NCBI GenBank assembly: GCA_030849805.1
Contig: JASANZ010002223.1
Span: 1 to 64,000, forward strand
DNA length: 64,000 nt
Source: Sergeia podlipaevii
Taxonomy: Eukaryota > Euglenozoa > Kinetoplastea > Trypanosomatida > Trypanosomatidae
Direction: 5' to 3'
The notes beneath the pieces are model-generated. The model worked only from the letters and a program-made list of their open reading frames with translations, was not told the origin of the DNA and did no database searches. Made by a program: the position numbers and the translations under genes. How positions within the stretch are numbered: the first letter of the stretch is position 1; each line of letters begins with the position of its first letter. Of the stretch, positions 20,410 through 29,354 are shown piece by piece.

Positions 20410-21228
20410 TTCGGTTGTATTCCTTTTTTTTTTTTTTCTACAACGAAGAAATAGAGTGCAAAATGAGAAAGAGGGAATACTATATTTGATGTGAGAAGGA
20501 GAAGAGGAGGGGGAGCGCGTAGCTTTGATATGAGTCGGATACCTATTTCAATTTATCTACTTCTAATTTGAACAGCACCTTTTTTTTTTACTTTTTAATG
20601 CGTATACGCACACGGCAAGTATGTAACTTGAAGTTGATACACGCACGTGAGAGCAGAAAGATGAAGCAAAAAACAAATCAAAAAAAAAGAATAAGCGAAT
20701 AAGGTAAAGATGCAGAAAACAAGAATAATTGAATCAGAGTGATTGCATAGTGGGAAATTTTAGCAGTTCAAACATGCAATATCGCGCTTCTCTTTTCTTC
20801 CATCCTTCCTTCCTGGAGGCGCAGCCGAGTTCCGACACATCAGAAAATTAGTTTACCAATTTACTTACTTCGCTTTCTTTTTTGGGGGAGGGGGGGGGGG
20901 AGAGGGGAGAGGAGAGAGGGGATCATCCCTTAGGATGTGATGGCATTTTCTCTTCACGCTCGCTTTCGAAGCAAACCAAGGTTCCCTGCTGAGGGAGACC
21001 CTTGAGAGTGGGATTTTTTTTTTTTTTTAAATATATGGTTTTCTTCTATACTTTATAAAAGTATATAGTGTGTAGTATTTTTTCTGCTGAACCACTTTAA
21101 CAATGATAAAGCATCAAGAAGTACAGAACAGATTGATAATTTAGTAACACTTTGATTCAATAAACCATGCTTAGCATATTCCTGTTTTTCCCCTACATCA
21201 CCTCTGTGCATAATCATGCATATGCTGC
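20410..21228. other. Spacer between the 1046-aa and two-TM genes
   Basis: Contains an A/T-run region, a G-rich plus-strand block (20885-20920, C-rich on the coding strand) and a less biased stretch at 20930-21010 with several 4-5 bp hairpins. T runs near 20426-20438 give the coding strand an A run, so the acceptor of the two-TM gene is unclear. Confidence 0.5.
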
Positions 21229-24200
21229 TTATAAATCTCCATTATACGCCTCACCGACCTCCGTCTCTTCCATACTTTTCGGCCTTTCTTGTGCGCCATC
21301 ACGCTGCAGGGATTCCACCGCCATTGTACGGAATGGCTCTCGGCGCTTCTTCTCAGTCAAGATGGAGTGCGCCACACAGTCAGCAAGCGCCTCCGCATAC
21401 TCCTCCGAGCCGGGCCCCAGCATCGAAGGATCTGCAAGAGCAATCAGCTCCTGTACAGCGGCTGCCCATCCTATACCTTCCGCATAGAGCGGAGTGCTGA
21501 GTGTGGCCACCACAGCAGACGCGTTAAAAGTCAAAAGCTGTGGAGGAGTAAGCCACTGGAGAGTGTCGAGGTAGTATTCGCGCAGCATGGGAATGCTGCG
21601 GTCGCTAAGATGCCCCGTGGGCTGCGAAGAAGACGCAGTGCCTGGATATAGAATATTATTGGCTCCTACAGAGCCGAAGGACGCAGCGGCAATATCAACC
21701 GTGCTGAAGCGAACCTCTGCTCTCGCTGAAGACATGCCCCTTTCAGTTTCTTTCCCCCTAGGCACAGTGGCGTAGCACTTCTCCAGCAGAACAATCGCCT
21801 TGCGGTAGTTGCTGCATAGCCCACAGGTGTTGGAGGTGAGCAGCATCACATGAACTTGTTTGCTTTTTTCTTTGCCGTCGCTGCTGCTCATCTTTGGAGT
21901 AGAGACTGAGGAAGATGAAGACGGAGAGTGATATGGCAGATAGAGCAGCACCGGCGCGACGTGCCCCGGGGGAAGCCACAAACGCCACAAAAGACCATTC
22001 CTTGTGTGATGAAGGAGAGACAGGTAGGAGTCCTGCGTAGTGGCATTCAACTGCTCCTCAAGATCCAGCAGAGCGAGCCGCACTGCAGAGTGAGGGATGT
22101 GCTCTAATTGCTGAGGAGTGGTGCTGCTGGCTTCTGGCTCGCCACTCGCGGCATCGGTATCAGGAGAAGTCGGGTGGGCAGAGGAGGATGTGGGTAGTGT
22201 GTCTGCCGCCTGCTGAATGTAGATGTGTCCACTCGGTAATGTGCAGTAGGAAGGACACTGGGACACCATCCACGGCTCCGGCTCGCAGGGGTGACGCTCA
22301 GCTAGGTGCTCTGCACTGACGTCACGAACTGAGGAAGAGCGAGGTAGAGGTACCGCCGAGTGGGCGAGGTCCTCTGCCAACCCAGGAAGAGCATCCGTGC
22401 TGAACGTAATGTACCTCCTGAGGGGTGTGGGTGCTGTGTATTGCTGCTTGCGCACAACATCGCCACACTCGCTGCCAGGCGGCACCGGCACTATCACTAC
22501 AGCTGCTGTCTGGCGACGAGTGGCAGCTTCCACCAATATACTGTTCAACGTGTCATGCAAAATCTCTGAGAACCGCCTCTCCCCCACGTCTTGAACATGA
22601 CGTGCACGCTCCATGCTGCCTACCGCCTCCGCAAGCGGCATCCCTACAACATTTACCCACTCTGCCTCATCTATAGCACTAACGGGCTCTGCAAACACAA
22701 AATCTCGCCGCACTACTGAGGGATGTGCGCTGCTGCTGGTGCCCCCGCTGGTGTGACCTAAGGACTCAAACATGATAAGACGACCATGCGTGTTTTCGCT
22801 AGGGACACCACCACCGGCAGCAGTAGCAGCCTTCACAGTCACAACAGAATAAGATGAAGAACCCCCTTCTCCCACACCGGCGCCAGGTCCTAACTCAGCC
22901 ACAAGTGCTTCCGTGGTGACACTGCTGTCCAGTAAAAAGAGAGCTGCTACGCTCTGTAGAGAATGTGCAACGTCCCCGCTTCCGGGAAGGAGAAGCGCAG
23001 GTGTACGCAACACCGCGTTATTGTCGGCATGTGGCTGATAAAGAGTAACGCGGCCATAGAGCGCCAGCAGCTTCCGCACGTGTGAAGCATCACCAATGGG
23101 AATTTGAAAAGCAGCGTTGCTGTGACGTAAAGAAAAGTGCAGAAGAGCCTGCGCGTTGGTGCCTGCGGTGGCGTGAAGAATGCGCATGCGCCGTTCATTC
23201 AAGCTCGCATTGATAGTGCCTTTGAATACACCAGCATCAGCAGTAGCTGTATCGTCATCATCATCATCCACTTCAGCAGCAGAATTGTTTTTCTGTGAGT
23301 TGAGAATGTCCTGTACGATCAACAAAACATCAGCGCGGCGTATAATGACAAAGAAGGGCGTGTTAGACCTGCGGGCCAGCAGCCTGTGCAAGAGCCCCAG
23401 AGGCTTCACACTGGAGCCCCGCATTGCCCCAACGAGGAAATAATGCCTCCTAGGGTGCTCTTGTTGCTGCTGCAGCAAGTGGGCATCTTTCGTATTTTCT
23501 GTTGTCTCCCCAAACTGCCAGAGCCACTTCTCCCATGAGGAAGGTGACGTGACTCCTGCACTATGCCCCTCCTCCTGAGAGGCTGAATCCTCCTTAAATA
23601 ATGTCTGAAGTGCGTGTGCTAGCGCATCCGGACGCGGTTCAGCAAAGAGGTGCGGCACGTTCTCTGAACGACGCAGCACCACCTGTGACATATGGGACTC
23701 CACCGTTGACCAGTTGACGCCGCGCCACATACCTTGCGTGAGGGCAAATCCTTGTAGTGCTTGCAAAGCAGCAGCAGCGTCGGGGTTCCAGTCCTGATAT
23801 ACTAACATGAGAATTTCATCCACGTTGGTGTAGGGGCCAATCAGCATACGCAAGACGTCAGAATCCACGTCTATGACCCCACGCACCACCTCCCGCTGCA
23901 CATAGGCGGCCTGACTGTACAGGAAATCTTTGTAGTGGTAGTAGTATGGCCACATTGTCTTGGCCGAGCTTAATGTCATGTTGCCGTCATGTGACGCGCT
24001 GTCGCGAGGTCGATACACATACTGCTGAATAAAGGAACCGTACATGCCGACAGGAACGTGCCTCTCGTTGTCTTTGATAGAGAGAAAAAGTGTGTTAGGA
24101 ACCCTGTAAAGCGTGACACTTCGAGTAGAATTGTGTAGACTATCACTTCGTTCATGAGCGGCGACATTCAAAAATGGCCTGCGCACTGCTGCCATGATTG

Positions 24201-24369
24201 AATCTTGTGCTTTACTATCGAATGCGCTGTGCAAGTATACTGCTCCGGTGCGGTCCTCCGCCGTACATGGTACCGTTACAATCATCGCTATGATTAGTAT
24301 AACGGCAAGTGCTGAATACGTAGCCTGTGTCACCTGCCCAGGTCTGCGGTCATGAGCGGCTGCACCCAT
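21229..24369 (-). CDS. Large signal-anchored protein with C-terminal thioredoxin-like CGLC motif, 1046 aa
   Basis: Seen: an N-terminal hydrophobic segment (18-35) that is either a signal peptide, with a likely cleavage site near CTA-ED, or a signal anchor; a long luminal region with a short Asp run; and near the C-terminus a strand VHVMLLTSNT leading into CGLC (849-852) at the start of a helix. This is followed by the strand VRFSTVDIA (about 887-895) and a RSIPML segment (about 924-929) that could be the cis-proline loop. That order is the core of a thioredoxin fold, so a protein disulfide isomerase-like or ER redox role is a reasonable inference. Upstream parts may hold further divergent thioredoxin-like folds that I cannot confirm. 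No KDEL-type signal is seen at the C-terminus (YNGDL). The start is the ATG at 24369. Confidence 0.75.
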   Translation of the reverse strand: MGAAAHDRRPGQVTQATYSALAVILIIAMIVTVPCTAEDRTGAVYLHSAFDSKAQDSIMAAVRRPFLNVAAHERSDSLHNSTRSVTLYRVPNTLFLSIKDNERHVPVGMYGSFIQQYVYRPRDSASHDGNMTLSSAKTMWPYYYHYKDFLYSQAAYVQREVVRGVIDVDSDVLRMLIGPYTNVDEILMLVYQDWNPDAAAALQALQGFALTQGMWRGVNWSTVESHMSQVVLRRSENVPHLFAEPRPDALAHALQTLFKEDSASQEEGHSAGVTSPSSWEKWLWQFGETTENTKDAHLLQQQQEHPRRHYFLVGAMRGSSVKPLGLLHRLLARRSNTPFFVIIRRADVLLIVQDILNSQKNNSAAEVDDDDDDTATADAGVFKGTINASLNERRMRILHATAGTNAQALLHFSLRHSNAAFQIPIGDASHVRKLLALYGRVTLYQPHADNNAVLRTPALLLPGSGDVAHSLQSVAALFLLDSSVTTEALVAELGPGAGVGEGGSSSYSVVTVKAATAAGGGVPSENTHGRLIMFESLGHTSGGTSSSAHPSVVRRDFVFAEPVSAIDEAEWVNVVGMPLAEAVGSMERARHVQDVGERRFSEILHDTLNSILVEAATRRQTAAVVIVPVPPGSECGDVVRKQQYTAPTPLRRYITFSTDALPGLAEDLAHSAVPLPRSSSVRDVSAEHLAERHPCEPEPWMVSQCPSYCTLPSGHIYIQQAADTLPTSSSAHPTSPDTDAASGEPEASSTTPQQLEHIPHSAVRLALLDLEEQLNATTQDSYLSLLHHTRNGLLWRLWLPPGHVAPVLLYLPYHSPSSSSSVSTPKMSSSDGKEKSKQVHVMLLTSNTCGLCSNYRKAIVLLEKCYATVPRGKETERGMSSARAEVRFSTVDIAAASFGSVGANNILYPGTASSSQPTGHLSDRSIPMLREYYLDTLQWLTPPQLLTFNASAVVATLSTPLYAEGIGWAAAVQELIALADPSMLGPGSEEYAEALADCVAHSILTEKKRREPFRTMAVESLQRDGAQERPKSMEETEVGEAYNGDL

Positions 24370-25084
24370 CGAGGTGATGCGTTGCAGTTGGCAAGTACTG
24401 AAATATAGAAAAAGTGGAAAAAAAAAGAATATATAAGGAAATAGAGAGCACCTCTATATACACTTATGTACGTCTTTCCTTTGAGTTATAGAGATGGAGA
24501 TACGGCAAATATATGCACCACCACGAAGTGCATATAGACTACACTTCCGCACACACGCAAACAACAACAACAAAAAAGAAAATGAGAGAAGAGACGGCAG
24601 TAGCCAAAGCCCATTTAATGCGAAAACAACGGCAAAAAAGAAAAGCCCTCAACGACGTGTTCAAGCACAACGTATCAAGAGACAACGCAATAAAAGAAGT
24701 CATCAGCAGCCACTACAATAAACAGCTCATTTTTCGAGTTTACTGTCACGCCAAACCAAAAAAAAAAAGCGATGAAGTTTCAGCAATAAGACATAGCTAT
24801 TTTTTCTTGTGTGTGTGTGTGTGTGTGTGTATGTATGCTTCATTTTGTTTCTTCTTCTTCCTCCCTTTCAAGTGAAAAGGGAAGAAGGAGAGAGAAAAGA
24901 AAAGAAAAAAAGGCATCCAGTAGTTTTTTTTTTGTTTACATATAATGAACAATCCTCGGGGATGGGCGTGGCATCCCTCCATGCTTGCGGTTGCATCATG
25001 AACGAGAAAGATAAATATACAACACAATAAACGCTCCATCAACACTGTCCCAGTCCCGCCTCCCTCTCTCTTTCTCTTTCCCCC
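24370..25084. other. Spacer between the 73-aa and 1046-aa genes
   Basis: A-run-rich with the GT repeat (24809-24830) and a purine block at about 24875-24912. Open frames are low complexity. Confidence 0.6.
24809..24830. repeat. (GT)n microsatellite
   Basis: Eleven GT units in the spacer between the 1046-aa and 73-aa genes. Confidence 0.9.
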
Positions 25085-25306
25085 TTACCAGAGGTTATCC
25101 GCCTTCTTCTCCTGCAGGGTACGCAGGGCGTGCTGCAGCCCCTGTGCCTCCTCCCCCAGCTCGTACACATCAAGTTTGCTTAAATCAATGCAATGTAGCC
25201 TGGCATCCACACCGCTGGCATGCTCGCGCAGGCTGCGCGGCCTCGGTACGCCGATCTCTTCCGCTGGGACGGAGGCATTGCTCGCAGCAGCGTTTGGGCT
25301 TGACAT
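25085..25306 (-). CDS. Small protein, 73 aa, unknown function
   Basis: Not recognised. A short acidic protein with an Ala/Ser-rich N-terminus and a compact second half with two probable helices (VYELGEEAQGLQHAL and onward), ending in NLW. Composition is balanced and unlike the low-complexity spacers around it. It has its own ATG at 25306, and the flanking spacing (about 0.5 kb upstream, 0.7 kb downstream) is normal for a gene in this window. I therefore call it coding, with moderate confidence. The pattern of a short disordered head plus an amphipathic helix fits a small subunit of a larger complex, but that is speculation. Confidence 0.6.
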   Translation of the reverse strand: MSSPNAAASNASVPAEEIGVPRPRSLREHASGVDARLHCIDLSKLDVYELGEEAQGLQHALRTLQEKKADNLW

Positions 25307-25811
25307 GACGGCAAAAATGTTCCCTAGTGCACTGAATTCCCTGGGTGTCTGACTGTTTGTATGCGTATGTGCTCAAACGAAGAATAACCTGAAAGTGAAA
25401 TTAATAATGATAATACACAGGGGAAGAGAAAAAACAACAACAGCAATAACATAGAGAAGTGAATGATAAAGGCAAAGGTAACAAAGATAGAGTGGCCCCG
25501 AGTACCTCCGCGTCAGACGTGTACTCACAGACAAAACTGCACACGAGAAGTGTACAGGAGATGATAACAGTAAAAGTAGCACAAGCAGGTTGCCCCTTTT
25601 TGCAAAAGTCATGTTTTTATTTTCTTTCTTTCTTTTTTCCAATTCAAATAAATCAAAAGAAACAAATAAAAATATTTAAAAAGGAAAAATAAATCTATAT
25701 CTAAGCACGTCAACGACAATAACAACAGCAGCACCAGTTGCAGTAGGTTAAAAAAAAAAAAGCAATCGGCAACACGCAACGCACACACGATATTCGCTCA
25801 GCAGGATTCCT
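25307..25811. other. Spacer between coiled-coil and 73-aa genes
   Basis: Mixed sequence with purine runs at about 25418-25440 and A-rich DNA to 25700. No gene seen. Confidence 0.6.
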
Positions 25812-26750
25812 TCACTGCACTCCTTTTTGAAACGTCTTGCGTGATGCCGTGATGACTGCGGGGCTCTTCTGCGTGCTTGACCGCCCGCCAGCGCTCAGCC
25901 GCGTGGTAAGAGTGCTGTCTAGGCTCACCAGACTGGCTCTCCCACTCTCCACGTCCACGTCAATCTCCGTCATGTCAATCGGCGGGGATGCCCCATTGAT
26001 GAGAACACCACCCACACCACCCGCAGTTGAATCCACACGCTGCGTTTTAGTGCCATGTCTCGAGACAGGTGACACGTGCCCCGCCTTCAGTGCCTGCGTA
26101 GCGGCAGCATCCATCTCCTCATCCTCCGCCGTGGGCTCTCTCACAGGTGCTCGTGGTCTCTTCCTCCCTACGCCCTCAGGAAGCTGCCACGTGGTGACGC
26201 CTATTCCTCCATCCTTCGAGAGCCTGTGCGTCTCTGGCGCGGCGGTGTCGCGCTCCGCAACAGCGAGAGATTCCTTGGCAAGCGCCATGAAGCCCTGCAG
26301 GCTATCATTTACATCTTGCATGTCCTGCAGCTGTAGCTCTAATTGTCTAATGTACACCATGCGCGCGGCACCGCTCGCTGCGGCAACGCGGGTGTGACGC
26401 TCTGTTTGTTCTTGCAACATCACGTCACGTCTGGCAAGCGCCTCTCTCGCGCAGAGCTCCCGTAGTGGAGCGGTGCCACTCACGCGAATTGCTCTACGCA
26501 GCGTCATCACCTCCACAAGCAAGTCCTCGTTCTCTAAAAGCAATTCCCTTACAAACGGTAGCTTCAGTGCCTCACGCTCGCCGTCTAGTTTCGCTTGCTG
26601 CTGCTGCTGCTTCTGTGAAAGCAATGTGGGAGAGGCTGAACACAATGAGGTGTGAGGTGCCACACTATCAGCGGGTGACGAGCGCTTGCTTGGCGCTGAG
26701 CTGGCGTGGGTGACGTTAACATCTCGCTCTCGAATTGGTGATGGAGGCAT
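25812..26750 (-). CDS. Coiled-coil protein with basic nuclear-type signal, 312 aa
   Basis: Not recognised. Seen: a Ser/Pro-rich head, a five-Gln run (48-52), then a helical region (about 53-165) with leucine heptads (VRELLLENEDLLVEVMTLRRAI, given here as 67-88 with key Leu/Val positions) and a second helix around 130-165. A basic cluster GRKRPR (195-200) looks like a nuclear localisation signal. The C-terminal third is Ser/Thr-rich with an acidic IDVDVE patch. Likely an oligomeric coiled-coil protein, perhaps nuclear; no enzymatic motif is visible. The start is the ATG at 26750. Confidence 0.7.
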   Translation of the reverse strand: MPPSPIRERDVNVTHASSAPSKRSSPADSVAPHTSLCSASPTLLSQKQQQQQAKLDGEREALKLPFVRELLLENEDLLVEVMTLRRAIRVSGTAPLRELCAREALARRDVMLQEQTERHTRVAAASGAARMVYIRQLELQLQDMQDVNDSLQGFMALAKESLAVAERDTAAPETHRLSKDGGIGVTTWQLPEGVGRKRPRAPVREPTAEDEEMDAAATQALKAGHVSPVSRHGTKTQRVDSTAGGVGGVLINGASPPIDMTEIDVDVESGRASLVSLDSTLTTRLSAGGRSSTQKSPAVITASRKTFQKGVQ

Positions 26751-27128
26751 TGCTACAGAGAAAGATATACAAAGCGAAAATTATGAGAGTTCTATCTAAA
26801 AAGGCAATATATATATATTAGTCCACGCAGCTCAGTGTACGCTGCACTCTAATATATGCGTGTATTCTGATCCCGCAAAGAAGCAGTTCGCTGATGTGAC
26901 ACTCGGCTATTCAATAGTGTGCGCGTATGGATGTATGAAAAAGGAAAGAAGAAAAGAAGGAAGCGCTATAACAGCGGAGAAATGCATAATGTCATTCAAC
27001 TTCAACTAGAGCCTCCATGACGCCGCATCGCGTATATCTACGTAAAGGAACAGACAAGTTGATTTAATATGTGTTACGACTGCACATCATTTTGCCGACA
27101 GACAGGACACCATCCTCCCCCTCTCACA
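26751..27128. other. Spacer between helical 575-aa and coiled-coil genes
   Basis: Short spacer with a TA run at about 26808-26820 and a purine-rich block at 26938-26965 (CT-rich on the coding strand). Nothing else is seen. Confidence 0.6.
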
Positions 27129-28856
27129 TTAGCTCTCATCAAAGGACTTGAACACTTCCTCTACGCTCTTCGCCTGTCGGAACGCCTTTTCCCGTGTCTT
27201 CTTGACATACACGCTGCCATCTTGAATGTAGACAAATACCGCGGTAGATCCACCGTCATAGATTTTATAGATTCGGTGCCCAGTAGGCGATCTCGCAGCG
27301 GTTTCCTCCATGAGCAGCCGCTTGTCTTCTGCTACCGCACTCAGCAGTGCGTGTGTCATCTTCCCGTTGCTCTGCTTTAACATGGAGCGATATCGCTTCT
27401 GCTGTACCGCGGCGCTGGTGGTGCCATTCATCGCTCCAAGTTCTGCGCGACCAAGCGTCTCCACGACAAGTAGCAGTCGATACAGCGCCGTGCATAGAAT
27501 GGAAGAGAAGGGCGACATAGCCGTCCCGTGTGGTGCGCCTGCACCGCCGGTGACATGTGCATTCGGTGTGCACAGGCCAAAGTTAAAAAGAGCCGCACAC
27601 GCTCGCTGCAGAGGAGCGGCCAAGACGCTGTGCACGTGCGCAGCCAGCCCCGGCCTAGACGCACTCGCAGTGAAGGCAGTCTCTATCGCGCCAAGGAGGG
27701 CACCTAGCACTTGCTTCAGCACAGTGCTCACCCGCTGAATGCTGACTGTCTCACTTGCTTTCTTGTCACTGACGGACGCAGCGGCATCAGAAGCAGCGGT
27801 AGCGACGGTGGCCATAAGCTGAGCAGATAGCATAGTAGTGTACGCTATGCACTCACTACACGCCTCGTCAAACTCATCAACGTCTGTAAGGTATAAAGGC
27901 AGCAAGCGAGAGGCAAGGGCCGCAAGTGGGTCACACAGCCGTCGTTCTCCCATGTATGGAGAAGGGCCTAGAGCAAGGAGCGCAGGCACGCTGGGAAGTA
28001 GCAGCATCCCAAGCGGCAGCCGTGGCCGGCGGGCAGCGTTGGTCCCACCCTGCGACTTGCTAGAGAAACAAGATGACGACGCTGATGCAGCCTCTAAAGC
28101 CTCTGTGAGACGATATAGTAGATATTCCGCTACAGGATCTGGCAAGGCCGACATGGCGCTCCTCAGCAGCTTGCCTAAACCCCCGTCTCGCATCCACACC
28201 TGAACATCAGATGCCGCTGGTGACACCCCGGCATCTGCCTCCCTGTCAGCAGGAGAAGATTCAAGCAGCTGCTGCGAAAGAGAAGCCATCTGCGCTGTGG
28301 CGACTGAAGCATTGCGCCACGTGTCAGCAAGCACACCGGCGAGCACGAGCTGTGCACACACCAAAGCCCCACAGGCAGCGCCTGCACCAGACGACGCCGG
28401 ATCCTGCCTGGACGCCAAGCCCACCTCGCCGCCACCCCCCTGCGATTCATCCCACCACAGTCGCTCTGCCTGGGCAGCCGTTGCTAGGCCCGTCCAGCCC
28501 CAGACTTCCTGGCGCACTCTAAGCACCTTCACCATACGCTGCGTCATTGAATATTTGGCACCCTTCTGTCGCGACACAGTGGGAGAAGACACGTGAGGAG
28601 AGACTTGCTCTAATTCAGCCGCCATCTCAGCCGCTGTTTCTAGCAAAAGACGGAGCTGAGATAGATGGCGTAACGTCTGGACTGTACATAAGAAGTGACT
28701 GTCGCTGTGTGTGAGAGAACTAAGGTGCTCAGAAGGTGTTGCCGGAGAGGACGCGGCTGCTGGTGCGCCACGACGTTCTCCTGTAACAACGAGAGACCGC
28801 TGCAGAGTGCGTGTGCAATCTGAGAACAGCCCGTCTACCTGCGACGCACTAAACAT
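27129..28856 (-). CDS. Helical Ala/Leu-rich protein, 575 aa, unknown function
   Basis: Not recognised. Seen: a soluble, strongly alpha-helical protein with many Ala, Leu and Ser residues, no signal peptide and no convincing membrane span. A short segment near the middle (LPDPVAEYLLYRLTEALEAA) and the C-terminal stretch (SVEEVFKSFDES at the very end) look structured, while 30-50 and 150-170 look disordered. The overall look resembles helical-rod tethering or scaffold subunits, but no family signature is present, so no function is assigned. The start is the ATG at 28856. The gene lies between a coiled-coil protein and an F-box-like membrane protein. Confidence 0.7.
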   Translation of the reverse strand: MFSASQVDGLFSDCTRTLQRSLVVTGERRGAPAAASSPATPSEHLSSLTHSDSHFLCTVQTLRHLSQLRLLLETAAEMAAELEQVSPHVSSPTVSRQKGAKYSMTQRMVKVLRVRQEVWGWTGLATAAQAERLWWDESQGGGGEVGLASRQDPASSGAGAACGALVCAQLVLAGVLADTWRNASVATAQMASLSQQLLESSPADREADAGVSPAASDVQVWMRDGGLGKLLRSAMSALPDPVAEYLLYRLTEALEAASASSSCFSSKSQGGTNAARRPRLPLGMLLLPSVPALLALGPSPYMGERRLCDPLAALASRLLPLYLTDVDEFDEACSECIAYTTMLSAQLMATVATAASDAAASVSDKKASETVSIQRVSTVLKQVLGALLGAIETAFTASASRPGLAAHVHSVLAAPLQRACAALFNFGLCTPNAHVTGGAGAPHGTAMSPFSSILCTALYRLLLVVETLGRAELGAMNGTTSAAVQQKRYRSMLKQSNGKMTHALLSAVAEDKRLLMEETAARSPTGHRIYKIYDGGSTAVFVYIQDGSVYVKKTREKAFRQAKSVEEVFKSFDES

Positions 28857-29354
28857 GGCCTATCAGAAGCTTTGATAATAGAATATAAAGGAAGGAGGAG
28901 AGGGATATGTGGTGGCCTCGAATGTCGTGTGCATGACAAAAAAAGGAAAAAAAGGATGTACCATACAATGATAGAAAAAGAAAACAGAAAGTGAAGCAAT
29001 TGATTTTTTAATAAGATGGAAAGAGAAAAAAAGCGATACTGTTGCCAGAGCAGAGAATAACCTAATTGCTGCTGTTGCGTACGTGTGCGGCCAAATAACA
29101 ACAAAAACAGTAATAATAAAAGCAGCTGACCACCTAGTTCGTCTCGTCTCACTTACAGCAGAAAAAAAAAACGGAACAAAAGAAAAAGAAAAAATAACAA
29201 ATACCCTTACCAAAGCATATACAAAAGTCCAAAAGTAGTAAACAACAACAACAACAAAAACAAGAAACATCACAAGCAAAATACAAGATTGCAGAGAAGA
29301 AAGAAAACCATAGCAACCAGCTTTCCTTTCTCAAAAGTAAAAAGAGATATAATG
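28857..29354. other. Spacer between F-box-like and helical 575-aa genes
   Basis: A-rich with purine blocks at about 28889-28905 and 29019-29035, and an ACAACA run at 29243-29265. Open frames are Phe/Leu-rich low complexity. Confidence 0.6.

Noticed and set aside
20930..21010. Possible box C/D snoRNA (GTGATGG and CTGA on the plus strand)
   Set aside because: The C box has a mismatch, the terminal stem is poorly placed and the strand is opposite to transcription.
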